A stretch of DNA of 64,000 nucleotides from Pontimonas sp. (GTDB lineage Bacteria; Actinomycetota; Actinomycetes; Actinomycetales; Microbacteriaceae): assembly GCA_028096805.1 (NCBI GenBank), contig JAOHDU010000002.1:26881-90880 (forward strand), written 5' to 3'. Shown piece by piece: positions 10,550-19,872 of this stretch (position 1 is the stretch's first letter; each line of letters starts with the position of its first letter). A model generated the notes under the pieces. The model was not told the origin of the DNA. It saw only the letters and a program-made list of their open reading frames with translations, and searched no databases. The position numbers and the translations under genes are program-made.

Positions 10550-12442
10550 CTACCGGGCGGTCACGCGCTCGCCCAAGCCCAACTGCTCGTTTAGCGCTCG
10601 GTTTTGTCGGTTTTTCATCGCCAGGATCGATGCGATGAGGGCAATTCCCGAGAGCGCCACCAGGGAGAGTGCACCGGCAGCAATCCGGGCTCCATCCCCA
10701 TCAGCCACTGCGGCAAGCAGCGCATCGGTAAACCACGCCAGCGGTGTGAGGCCCTCGAGGACCCGATAGGGGGCGGGGAAGACTTCGGTGGGCACGAGTG
10801 AACCGACGCTGGCGATCTGAATCACAGCTGCAGCGATAGAGACAGCGGGAACCCACGTGGGTCGCCACACCCACAGCAGGAAGTGGAGGGAGAGATAGGC
10901 AAAAACTCCCGCTCCCACAACTACCGAGGTGGCTCCCACGGTGCCCCACTCGGCGCCACCCAAAGTATGCATGAGAGCCAGTGCGATGAGGCCCTGAAGG
11001 AGACCCAGCCCCAGCAGTGGTGTGAGTGAACGCCACACGAGCGTCCGGGGACCACGGTTTCCCGTTAGCGACAATGCTGTGAGCGGGGGAGCCATGACCA
11101 TAGTGACGAGCATGACGAGCCACAGACCCAACGGAATGATCACGCTGGCAAGGGTGGGCTGCACCCCCACAGCGTCACTTCGGTCCTGGGCGTCAAACAC
11201 CACAGGAGAGACCAGAGCCTCTAGTGCGCTCTCGCTGGGGACGGAAATGTCGTTATTCGAAAGCTCCTCGGCGCCTTCCGAGAGGCCATCAGCAAATTCT
11301 GCGGTTCCTTCCGCAATCTCGGTGGCGGCCGAATCCAATTCGCCCACCCCATCTGCGAGCCCAGATATTCCCTCCGCGAAATCAGCGGTTGCGTCCCGGA
11401 ATTCGTTAGAGGCATCAGCCAGTTCCTGCCCCGACGTATCGAGCGCATCCGCACCCTTGTCCACGCCGATAATTCCGGTCGTGAGCCCAGAGAGAGCTTC
11501 GCTGGTCTGTGTCGAGAGGGTGGCCCCACCCGCGGCGGTCAACGCAAGATTTTGCTCCACTGCTTGAAGAGTAGATTTGCCCACCGAGGCATCTAGACCT
11601 GAGATGTACGCATTGAGCGAGCTCAAAGTGGCTGACAGCGTGGAGACGCCGGCGGTGTAATCGCTGATACCGCTGGAGAGGGCGCCCAGCCCACTGGTTC
11701 CCGCGGAAAGAGCATCCAGGCCGTCGCTGAGAGCGGTCACTCCATCGGCATAATCCCCGAGTCCGTCGTCGAACGTTGCGTACCCACTGGCGAGATCGCT
11801 CGCTCCATCATCGAGATCGGGCATTTCCGCAGCGAGCTCGGACATACCTTCAGCGAATTCTTCCGTTCCTTCGGCAAGTTTCGTGGCGGCGTCAGCAGCC
11901 TCCTCAAACGCATCCCCGAGGTCTACGATGACGGTGAAGAGCCCCTCGGTGGCGGCTTCAGCGAATTCGACGCTCAAAGCCCGCGCGATGGAGTCGCCCA
12001 CTTGGTCGCCCAAAACGCCGGCGAGATAGCTCCGCGAGGGGTCAGTCCGCACGGTGAACTGAGCCTGTTCGGGGCTGCTTTCCCCGAGCGTTGATACCGC
12101 AGCGGAGAACTCAGCGGGAATCTCAAAAATGGCGTAGACCTCGCCGGCCGCGAGCAGAGTGTTTGCCGCCTCCGTGCTGGTGATGACCCACTCCACCTCC
12201 GTGTCATCGCCCGAGACAAGTTCGGTGATCAGCGGTTTCGAAGCGAGGATAATCTCCTCTTCGCCGTCATCGTTGGCGGTTTCCACGAGCTCGTCATTGT
12301 TGACCAGTGCTACGGGAATCCGTTCGAGAGCGGTGTCTGCACTTGAGGTCAGGCCCAACAAGCTGCCGACAACGACAACGGGCATAGCTAGTGCCACAAT
12401 CGCCCACCAGAGCCGAGAACGCTGCGGAGTACGTGCTTTCAT
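10550..12442 (-). CDS. YhgE/Pip-family (ABC-2-like) membrane protein
   Basis: N-terminal TM, VALVNNDE motif, long heptad-like D-x-A-x-G-x-x-x-L repeats, C-terminal TM cluster. Confidence 0.85.
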   Translation of the reverse strand: MKARTPQRSRLWWAIVALAMPVVVVGSLLGLTSSADTALERIPVALVNNDELVETANDDGEEEIILASKPLITELVSGDDTEVEWVITSTEAANTLLAAGEVYAIFEIPAEFSAAVSTLGESSPEQAQFTVRTDPSRSYLAGVLGDQVGDSIARALSVEFAEAATEGLFTVIVDLGDAFEEAADAATKLAEGTEEFAEGMSELAAEMPDLDDGASDLASGYATFDDGLGDYADGVTALSDGLDALSAGTSGLGALSSGISDYTAGVSTLSATLSSLNAYISGLDASVGKSTLQAVEQNLALTAAGGATLSTQTSEALSGLTTGIIGVDKGADALDTSGQELADASNEFRDATADFAEGISGLADGVGELDSAATEIAEGTAEFADGLSEGAEELSNNDISVPSESALEALVSPVVFDAQDRSDAVGVQPTLASVIIPLGLWLVMLVTMVMAPPLTALSLTGNRGPRTLVWRSLTPLLGLGLLQGLIALALMHTLGGAEWGTVGATSVVVGAGVFAYLSLHFLLWVWRPTWVPAVSIAAAVIQIASVGSLVPTEVFPAPYRVLEGLTPLAWFTDALLAAVADGDGARIAAGALSLVALSGIALIASILAMKNRQNRALNEQLGLGERVTAR

Positions 12443-15291
12443 CGAAGCGCCTCCTGACGTGTCGTGGCCCGATCGGAAGGTGCGGGCTTATCAGAAAGCG
12501 TGCAGAGGATGACCACCTGGCTTGGCAGAGCAAAGTGGTTGATGGCCTGCCACCACAGCGCAGCGGTGTCCCCTGGCTCCACCGGAGAACCAGCGCCAAT
12601 AATGGCGACGGGGGAGCCAGGCAGCACCGCGAGAGCTGCCTGGAGGATCACGTGCTGGAAAGCTGTCAGCGATGAAATCGGCGTTGCTGCTGTTGTCCGA
12701 GACGACGGTGACTTCGCCATTTCGCTCATCAAAGTGTTTGCGCCCTCGAGAATTTTTGCGAGCACATCGTCACGGCTGGTCGTTACCGGGAACCGGTCGG
12801 CGTGGTGCAGGGTCACCCACTCGCCTATGGTGAGCGAGCCAAGGGGGAGGGCAGTGTCGGTAAGGGTTACGACTCTCCGGACCCTGGAGGCTTGGCTCGG
12901 TAACGGCATTCCCGCCACCTGGAGCGACCCGGCGACGGGAGCGCGCACTCCCGAAAGCGTGGCGGCATAGAACCCGCTGTGTAGCGCAGTTCCCCGATGT
13001 TCGTGTCGGGCTCCAGCTTCGAGTGTCCAGCTGCTCGCTGGTGTGTGCTCTGTTCCCATATCGATCACCAGGTTCTCGGCTGACACAATCGCTCCCTGCT
13101 GTTCTTGTGCCCAGTCGAGAGTCATCAAGTGTTCGCGAAGTTTTTCCCCCTCGACGTCCGCGTGAGGCAGTACACGTTCCAGGAAGCGCGGCAGGGCCCA
13201 CGCTTTTTCGCCGAAGATCGTCATGAGTGCGGGAACAAGGAGCATCCGCACAACGAAAGCATCGAGCGCAATACCGACGGTGAGTCCCAGGGCAATCGGT
13301 TTGATGAGCGGGATCCCCTCGGGCACGAAAGAGAAGAACACAAAAAACATGATGAGTGCGGCGGCCCCCACGACTCTGGCACCTTGCGCGTAGCCCTCCT
13401 CGATGGACTCACGCCATTGACCGGTGTGCACATAGTGCTCGCGCATGCCGGAGACCAAGAAGACCTGGTAGTCCATTGCCAGCCCAAACAGCACGGCCAT
13501 CAAAATGATCGGCATAAAACTCAGGATGGGCCCCGGGGTGTCAACCCCGAGAAGCGAGGCAAACCAGCCCCATTGGAAGACCGCGACAACGATGCCAAAT
13601 GCGGCCGTCACCGATAACAGAAAGCCCACTGCGGCTTTCAGCGGGACCAAGATTGATCGGAACACCAGGAGCAAGAGAACGAACGAGAGTCCCACGACAA
13701 CGAGTCCAAACGGGATCAGGGCACCTTGAATGCGTTGGGAGACGTCAACACCGATAGCCGTGACACCCGTGACGGAAAGCGCAGTGCCGGTTTGGGCTTC
13801 AATGGCGGGGAACTCGCTCCTCATTCGATCAACCAGGGCTTTGGTTTCTCGAGAATCGGGCGCTGACTCGGGGATCACCTGGAATATGCCGGTCTCCACC
13901 GTCGGAGAGGGGAACCCTTCGGAGACGCTCTCAATTCCGGAGATTTTCTGAAACTCCTCGCGAAGCGTTTCTAGGTCCTCAATTGGTTCATCGCTGGCCG
14001 CGAGATCCACGGCAACAATCAGGGGTCCATTGAAGCCCGGACCGAAGCCTTCGGTGATCAAGTCATATGCTTTGCGCTGCGTCGAATCGACGGGCTCAGC
14101 GCCACCGCTGGGTAGGTTCAGGTCGAGTTCGAGCGCGGGGGCGGCGAGCGTCACGAGGCCGGCGATAGAGAGCCCCGCCACAATGAGCGGTCGCTTCATG
14201 ATCATCCGGACAAATCTGCGTCCACCCGAGGGTTTCGGGTTCGTCGGGTCAGCGAGACGAGCAGCTTTGGACCCTGCGGCAGGTCGGAGTCTGTCTCCCA
14301 TGAGCCCCATGAGTGCCGGCAGGAGGGTGATGGCGGCGGCGATGGCAATCACTACAGCGAGGGCGGCTGCCGCGCCCATAATGCTGAGAAACGGAATCCC
14401 CACCACGAAAAGCCCGAGCAGAGCAATCACCACGGTGATACCGGCAAAAACGACTGCGTTACCCGCGGTTCCCACAGCCGTTGCCGCCGATTCGCGAACC
14501 TCTACCCCCCGCGCTAACTGCGTTCGGTGCCGCTGCAGGATGAAGAGTGAGTAGTCGATGCCCACTGCTAGGCCGAGCATCACAGCCAACAGAGGCGCTG
14601 AACTCGATACGGTCAGCACCCGCGTGGAGAAAAGGATGATGCCGATTGCGATGGCGACCCCGAACAGAGCGCTCGTGATGGGTTGCCATGCCGGCCGAAC
14701 GGAGCGGAACGTGACAATCAACACCAGGCCGGCAAAAATGACGCCAAACACTTCGGCGATGGTGAGGTGCACCTCTTGATCTTGAAAAAGCGACCCGCCA
14801 AATTCGATGGTGATCCCGGAGTCTTGGCCCGCACCGCGATAGGCGATAAGCGCATCCAACATGTCGTCGGTAACTTGCCGCTCACCCACCTCAAACTGGA
14901 TTTGCAGAAGGGCGTATCGGCGGTCATCGCTGATCACATCGCCAGCGAACTCATCGAACGGGGACGCGACCTCTTCAATGAAGCTCTCGGCTTCAATAGT
15001 GTCGGCCAGGTCCTCAATAAACCGGGTGTTGCTGGCGGAATCGACCTGCGAGTCTTCGGGCACCACAACAACGGCCTGTGCGCTCGCGCCGCCAAACGAG
15101 GGGAAGACGGCTTGCAGCCGGTCGAAGGCCTCTTGAGACTCACTTCCGGGGATTCTGAATTCTTCGTCCGTTTGCCCGCTCAGCGCCAATCCGCCGCCGC
15201 CGAGCACCAACAGAGCGACAATCCACACACCAAGGACTTGCCACCCGCGCGAGAAGCTCGCTTTGCCGAGGCGATAAAGCAGTGTTGCCAT
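12439..15291 (-). CDS. MMPL/RND-family transporter with a C-terminal degenerate ABC-ATPase-like domain
   Basis: Two MMPL modules (GLAVGIDYSLFIL; GLAMDYQVFLVSGMRE), then ~230 aa resembling an ABC NBD (GSLQVAGMPLPSQASRVRRVVTL..LTIGEWVTLH) without Walker A. Confidence 0.85.
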   Translation of the reverse strand: MATLLYRLGKASFSRGWQVLGVWIVALLVLGGGGLALSGQTDEEFRIPGSESQEAFDRLQAVFPSFGGASAQAVVVVPEDSQVDSASNTRFIEDLADTIEAESFIEEVASPFDEFAGDVISDDRRYALLQIQFEVGERQVTDDMLDALIAYRGAGQDSGITIEFGGSLFQDQEVHLTIAEVFGVIFAGLVLIVTFRSVRPAWQPITSALFGVAIAIGIILFSTRVLTVSSSAPLLAVMLGLAVGIDYSLFILQRHRTQLARGVEVRESAATAVGTAGNAVVFAGITVVIALLGLFVVGIPFLSIMGAAAALAVVIAIAAAITLLPALMGLMGDRLRPAAGSKAARLADPTNPKPSGGRRFVRMIMKRPLIVAGLSIAGLVTLAAPALELDLNLPSGGAEPVDSTQRKAYDLITEGFGPGFNGPLIVAVDLAASDEPIEDLETLREEFQKISGIESVSEGFPSPTVETGIFQVIPESAPDSRETKALVDRMRSEFPAIEAQTGTALSVTGVTAIGVDVSQRIQGALIPFGLVVVGLSFVLLLLVFRSILVPLKAAVGFLLSVTAAFGIVVAVFQWGWFASLLGVDTPGPILSFMPIILMAVLFGLAMDYQVFLVSGMREHYVHTGQWRESIEEGYAQGARVVGAAALIMFFVFFSFVPEGIPLIKPIALGLTVGIALDAFVVRMLLVPALMTIFGEKAWALPRFLERVLPHADVEGEKLREHLMTLDWAQEQQGAIVSAENLVIDMGTEHTPASSWTLEAGARHEHRGTALHSGFYAATLSGVRAPVAGSLQVAGMPLPSQASRVRRVVTLTDTALPLGSLTIGEWVTLHHADRFPVTTSRDDVLAKILEGANTLMSEMAKSPSSRTTAATPISSLTAFQHVILQAALAVLPGSPVAIIGAGSPVEPGDTAALWWQAINHFALPSQVVILCTLSDKPAPSDRATTRQEALR

Positions 15292-15863
15292 TAGCTCACC
15301 ACCGCCGGAGCCGAGGCATCCAGGTGGAGTGTGCTCTGCAAGAAATCTCTCAGGAGAGACCGGAGTTTGTCCGGATCCATGGGTTCGATTCCGAGAATTC
15401 CCCCGGAAACCAGAGCGTACGTCGCTCCGGAGACCGCAATGCCGAATCGCGTGAGCTCAGTTTCATCTGCCGTGTGGTCCGCTAGTACCGAGGCGAGTCG
15501 GTGCATGAGAGCTTGCGCTTGCTGCAGAGATTGTGCCGAGTCGGCGAGGTAGGGGTGTGACACCACGATTTGGACGGACATCCGGTGCGTAAGGAGGAAA
15601 TCGACGAACGCATCGACGAAGACTTGGCGGTCTGCGCTCTGGGAGAGAAGTGTTTGCTGTGCCCCGGCGACGATGGCTTCGAGGGCATCGAGTGCGGGGG
15701 CCAGGGCGGCGTCGAGCAGAAGCTCTTTTGTGCTGAAGTGGTAAAGAACGTTGGCCTTTGACGTCCCGCTGTGATCGGCAATGTCTTGGACACTGGTGGC
15801 AGGAATTCCCTGATGCGCGAACCTATCGCGCGCGATGTTGAGAATGTCTTCTTTGTGAGTCAC
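15291..15863 (-). CDS. TetR-family transcriptional regulator
   Basis: N-terminal HTH DRFAHQGIPATSVQDIADHSGTSKANVLYHFSTKELL; TAATG overlap with the MMPL gene. Confidence 0.93.
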   Translation of the reverse strand: MTHKEDILNIARDRFAHQGIPATSVQDIADHSGTSKANVLYHFSTKELLLDAALAPALDALEAIVAGAQQTLLSQSADRQVFVDAFVDFLLTHRMSVQIVVSHPYLADSAQSLQQAQALMHRLASVLADHTADETELTRFGIAVSGATYALVSGGILGIEPMDPDKLRSLLRDFLQSTLHLDASAPAVVS

Positions 15864-15895
15864 AAAAGAACCCTAGAGCCCGCCACTGTGATTTC

Positions 15896-15911
15896 CTGAC
15901 CAGATGGTCAG
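15896..15911. promoter_or_regulatory. Candidate TetR operator
   Basis: CTGACC-AGAT-GGTCAG, perfect 6-bp arms, 33 bp upstream of the tetR-type start. Confidence 0.6.
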
Positions 15912-16077
15912 TTTCTGGGCATACTGCCAGACAACGTCCAGCTCATGCCAATGATCGGTGCTGGTGTGCCCCAGTCGGGCCCCGCATCGGAACGATCCCC
16001 GACAGGGTTGAATGAACCCCACCGTTGCCGCGCTTCCAGCTAGAGTGAAAATCACCTTAAGTGCGTCGGGAGACATC

Positions 16078-16881
16078 ATGGCTAAAACTCAAAGAACCAT
16101 CGACGAGAAAATTACTCGCCTGAGGACCTACAACGTCGTTGCTGGTTCCCTCCACCTTCTTCAAGCGGTCGGGCTCGGCTATGTGCTGACGCTTCTGGAT
16201 AACCAGGTCACCTTCCCGGTGACCGCCGACTATCTAGGTGGCCCTCCTGGAGTCCCGGTTCCCGCGGAGCGAGTGGAACTCTTTGACATCAACGTGGGAA
16301 TTGGTGTGGTGGCGTTCCTGGCGATGTCTGCGTTCTTCCACTACCTGATTTCCTCTCCCATGTTCTTCACCCGGTATGGAAACGGTTTGAAGAAAAACCG
16401 CAACTATTTCCGGTGGACCGAGTACTCGCTGAGCTCGTCGGTCATGATCTGGCTGGTAGCTCAGATCACCGGAATCACCGATATCGCAGCGCTCTTTGGA
16501 ATCTTCGCGGTGAATGCGTCGATGATCATGTTTGGTGCGCTCCAGGAGAAGTATGAAAGCCCCGGCAGCGGAGGCTTCCTCCCGTTTGTCTTCGGTTCGA
16601 TGACCGGGATTGTTCCCTGGATTGTCATCCTCATCTACTTCTTCGCACCGGGGTCCGCAGGGACGGTTGAAGCGCCAGCATTTGTGACCGGCATTATCAT
16701 CTCGCTGTTCCTGTTCTTCAACACGTTTGCGGTGAACCAGGCTCTTCAGTACCACCGCGTGGGTGGCTGGGCTGACTACATCAGGGGAGAGCGGATGTAC
16801 ATCACGCTGAGCTTGATTGCCAAGACAGCGCTGGCTTACCAAGTGTTTTCGGGAGCCATCATTCCAGCCCTGACGAGCTAG
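16078..16881 (+). CDS. Heliorhodopsin
   Basis: Seven-TM; FFHYLISSP, FRWTEYSLSSSVMIWLVAQITGI, FAVNASMIMFGALQEKYE, SLIAKTALAYQVFSGAIIPA closely match the remembered heliorhodopsin 48C12 pattern, including Lys in the last helix. Confidence 0.96.
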   Translation: MAKTQRTIDEKITRLRTYNVVAGSLHLLQAVGLGYVLTLLDNQVTFPVTADYLGGPPGVPVPAERVELFDINVGIGVVAFLAMSAFFHYLISSPMFFTRYGNGLKKNRNYFRWTEYSLSSSVMIWLVAQITGITDIAALFGIFAVNASMIMFGALQEKYESPGSGGFLPFVFGSMTGIVPWIVILIYFFAPGSAGTVEAPAFVTGIIISLFLFFNTFAVNQALQYHRVGGWADYIRGERMYITLSLIAKTALAYQVFSGAIIPALTS

Positions 16882-16887
16882 AGAAAC

Positions 16888-17697
16888 ATGGAAACACCTG
16901 GCGAAAAGCTCGCCATATTTCGTGAGCGCCGAAACCTAGCCGCGGTCCAGCCGCAAGGCCCTCTTGCGCTGGTCAACACCCAGTGGATTGACATAGAGCA
17001 GACGGTCTGGGGTGTTCCGGGGCTCTGGGCGCCGCGTGAGGGCCTGTCCGGTCTGCAACTAACCGCCGCTGCCGAGGACGGCATTACCGTGGACGGCGAG
17101 CCCGTAGAAGGAACCGTGGATGTCCGGGCTAAGGGAACCGAGGATCCGTCTGACGTGGTCTTTAGTGACACCGAAGTAGGACATGTCATCGCACAGGGCG
17201 ATTCATACGCACTTCGGGTGTGGGATAGCAATTCCGAGGGCATTCAAGCCTTCGGGCACATCGACGCCTTTGACTACGCGCCGGAGTGGGTCATTACTGG
17301 CTCTTGGCGAGAAATACCCGGAGGCAAGAGTGTGGGCTTTGAGCATCTCAAAGACGAGGGCGTCTCCAGGGACGAGGTGATCCCCGGGGAAATCACCATC
17401 AACCACGATGGTCAGGAGTACACCCTGGCCGCATTCAAAGCGGGGAGAGCGTTGCAGCTCGTCTTTGCCGATGCCACGAACGATGTGACCACCTACAGTG
17501 TGGGACGTTTCCTGTTTGTTGCCCCCAACCCCGATGGCACAATCACGCTCGATTTCAACCTCGCCGTCCTTCCACCGTGTGCTTTTTCCTACGCGTTCAA
17601 TTGCCCTCTGCCTCCAGCGCAGAATCGCTTCCCGTTCGCCATTGAGGCTGGAGAAAAGAACGTCATGAAGGCTGATGGTTCGCTGCTTCACGGCTGA
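16888..17697 (+). CDS. DUF1684 domain-containing protein
   Basis: Signature TLDFNLAVLPPCAFSYAFNCPLPPAQNRFPFAIEAGEK; 6 nt downstream of heliorhodopsin stop. Confidence 0.85.
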   Translation: METPGEKLAIFRERRNLAAVQPQGPLALVNTQWIDIEQTVWGVPGLWAPREGLSGLQLTAAAEDGITVDGEPVEGTVDVRAKGTEDPSDVVFSDTEVGHVIAQGDSYALRVWDSNSEGIQAFGHIDAFDYAPEWVITGSWREIPGGKSVGFEHLKDEGVSRDEVIPGEITINHDGQEYTLAAFKAGRALQLVFADATNDVTTYSVGRFLFVAPNPDGTITLDFNLAVLPPCAFSYAFNCPLPPAQNRFPFAIEAGEKNVMKADGSLLHG

Positions 17698-17810
17698 CCG
17701 TCACTTGAATTCTTAGGCCAACTAGCGCATACTGACGGCACGGCGCTCAGCGTCGGATTATCTGATTCCAGGTCGATGGGGAAGTCGAACCACAGGAATC
17801 GGAGATGAGT

Positions 17811-18314
17811 ATGGCTTTAGCCACCGCGCGCGGCGTGCTTTTTGTGCACTCTGCTCCGTCTTCCCTGTGCCGGCACATTGACCGAACCGTCGGGGCTACT
17901 GTGGGTCACCACGTCGTGCTGGACTGGCAGGAACAACCCGTTCTGCAGGGCACGTTTCGCGCCGAGTTTTCCTGGGCGGGGCCCCCAGGGGCAGGGCGTG
18001 TGCTGGCAGCGGCTTTGCGCGGCTGGGAGCACGTGCGTTTTGAAGTCACTGAGGAAGCGTCCCCCGGATCCGATGGGGCACGCTTCATGCACACGCCTGA
18101 TTTAGGGGTGTTTTCTGCCGCCATGGATACGGCGGGAAACACCATGGTCACCGAAGATCGTCTCAAAGCCGCTCTAGAGGAGGGCAAAGGTGACGCCCAT
18201 CGCCTCGGGAAAGAGCTGAGACTGGCGTGGGGTGCTGCATGGGATGACGAACTAGAACCCTTCCGCTACGCCGGAGAGGACACCGGCGTGGTCTGGTTTC
18301 ACCAGGTGGGTTAG
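17811..18314 (+). CDS. DUF3145-like conserved actinobacterial protein
   Basis: GVLFVHSAPSSLCRHIDRTVGATVG...LDWQEQPVLQGTFRAEFSW pattern; alternative start 17805. Confidence 0.8.
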   Translation: MALATARGVLFVHSAPSSLCRHIDRTVGATVGHHVVLDWQEQPVLQGTFRAEFSWAGPPGAGRVLAAALRGWEHVRFEVTEEASPGSDGARFMHTPDLGVFSAAMDTAGNTMVTEDRLKAALEEGKGDAHRLGKELRLAWGAAWDDELEPFRYAGEDTGVVWFHQVG

Positions 18315-19546
18315 TCGACGCTCCGGAATGCCACAACGGCGTTGTGCCCGCCAAAACCGAAAGAGTTGCTGATCGCCAGTTGCGGATCCGTGCCAAGCTT
18401 GCGCGGGCTCGTTACCACGTCGAGCGGAATCGCTTCATCCTGGTTATCCAGGTTGATTGTGGGGGGTGCTGTGCGCTCATGCACTGCCAGAACAGCGAAC
18501 AGAGCTTCCAGAGCGCCTGTTCCTCCGAGAAGGTGCCCGGTAGAAGCCTTGGTGGCAGAGACCGGAATGTCTTTCACCCGATCGCCGAAGACTGAGTGGA
18601 GTGCAGCATATTCGGCGACGTCGCCTACCGGGGTAGAGGTAGCGTGCGCGTTGATGTGAGTAACGTCATCCGGCTGTGCGCCTGCCTGCTTGAGCGCGGC
18701 CTGCACGGCACGGGACGCTCCCACACCTTCCGGGTCGGGAGCTGTGATGTGGTACGAATCGCTGGTGATGCCGCCCCCGGCCAGTTCCGCATAAATCTTC
18801 GCCCCGCGCGCAAGGGCGTGCTCTTTGGTTTCAAGAATGAGGGTTGCCGCGCCTTCGCCTAAGACAAAACCGTCACGATGGGTGTCGTAGGGGCGGGAGG
18901 CCTTAGCGGGGTCATCATTTCGTTTGGACAGTGCCTGCATGGCCGCAAAAGCGGCAATAGGCAGCGGGTGAATGACAGCCTCCGTGCCACCGGCCACGAC
19001 GATGTCCGCAAGCCCCAGTTGCAGGTGCTCATACGCGTTAGCGATGGACTCGGTTCCCGAGGCGCACGCCGATACGACGGTCCGGGCGCCCCCTTTGGCG
19101 CCAAGCCCCATGCTGACAGCGGCAGCCGCAGCATTGGGCATCAGCATGGGAATAGTCATCGGCAATACGCGGCGCGGGCCTTTTTCCCGCAGTGTGTCCC
19201 ACCCATCGAGCAGGGTCCACAACCCTCCGATGCCCGTGGCGTAATCCACGAGAATTCTCTCTGGGGCAACATCGGGTGCTCCAGCATCCGCCCAGGCTTC
19301 CCGAGCTGACACCAGTGCAAACTGCGCGGAGGGGTCAAGGCGTTTGACCTCTTGGCGCTCCAGCACCTCCGCTGCGGAGACTTTGGCCTGGCCGGCAAAA
19401 GTCACGGGGAGCTCGTTGGCGGCCACCCACTCGTGCTCAAGGGTGGAAATCCCCGATTCGCCCGCGAGCAGTGCCTTCCAGGTATCGGCAACGTTTCCTC
19501 CCAGAGGGTTGGTCGTGCCGATACCGGTGACAACAATCGTGCTCAT
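18311..19546 (-). CDS. fabF: Beta-ketoacyl-ACP synthase II
   Basis: VSACASGTESIANAY active-site Cys, NAHATSTPVGD, ATKASTGHLLGG. Confidence 0.95.
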   Translation of the reverse strand: MSTIVVTGIGTTNPLGGNVADTWKALLAGESGISTLEHEWVAANELPVTFAGQAKVSAAEVLERQEVKRLDPSAQFALVSAREAWADAGAPDVAPERILVDYATGIGGLWTLLDGWDTLREKGPRRVLPMTIPMLMPNAAAAAVSMGLGAKGGARTVVSACASGTESIANAYEHLQLGLADIVVAGGTEAVIHPLPIAAFAAMQALSKRNDDPAKASRPYDTHRDGFVLGEGAATLILETKEHALARGAKIYAELAGGGITSDSYHITAPDPEGVGASRAVQAALKQAGAQPDDVTHINAHATSTPVGDVAEYAALHSVFGDRVKDIPVSATKASTGHLLGGTGALEALFAVLAVHERTAPPTINLDNQDEAIPLDVVTSPRKLGTDPQLAISNSFGFGGHNAVVAFRSVD

Positions 19547-19561
19547 GGGCGGGAGTTCTTC

Positions 19562-19810
19562 CTACGCCTGTGCTTTGGTGATGAATTCCACAGCTTCGCC
19601 CACTGTGGTGAGGTTCTTCACTTCGTCATCGGGAATCTTGACGTCAAACTTTTCTTCCGCGTTCACGACGATGGTCATCATCGAGATGGAGTCGATGTCG
19701 AGGTCATCGGTGAAAGACTTTTCCAGGGTTACCTGGTCGGCTTCGATGCCGGTTTCGTCGGTGACGAGTTCTGCCAGTCCGGCCAAAACTTCTTCGGTGG
19801 TGTGAGCCAT
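19562..19810 (-). CDS. acpP: Acyl carrier protein
   Basis: 82 aa, DDLDIDSISMMTIV phosphopantetheine site. Confidence 0.95.
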   Translation of the reverse strand: MAHTTEEVLAGLAELVTDETGIEADQVTLEKSFTDDLDIDSISMMTIVVNAEEKFDVKIPDDEVKNLTTVGEAVEFITKAQA

Positions 19811-19872
19811 ATTTCTCTCTTTTCTGTGTTTCTATCGGTGACCGGCTCCAATCTTAGAGCCAGCTGGGGGAC

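Noticed and set aside
11200-11900. Periodic D-G-x-x-x-L/A repeats as a possible DNA repeat array
   Set aside because: They are the normal coiled heptad-like repeats of YhgE/Pip proteins, with no DNA-level tandem identity.
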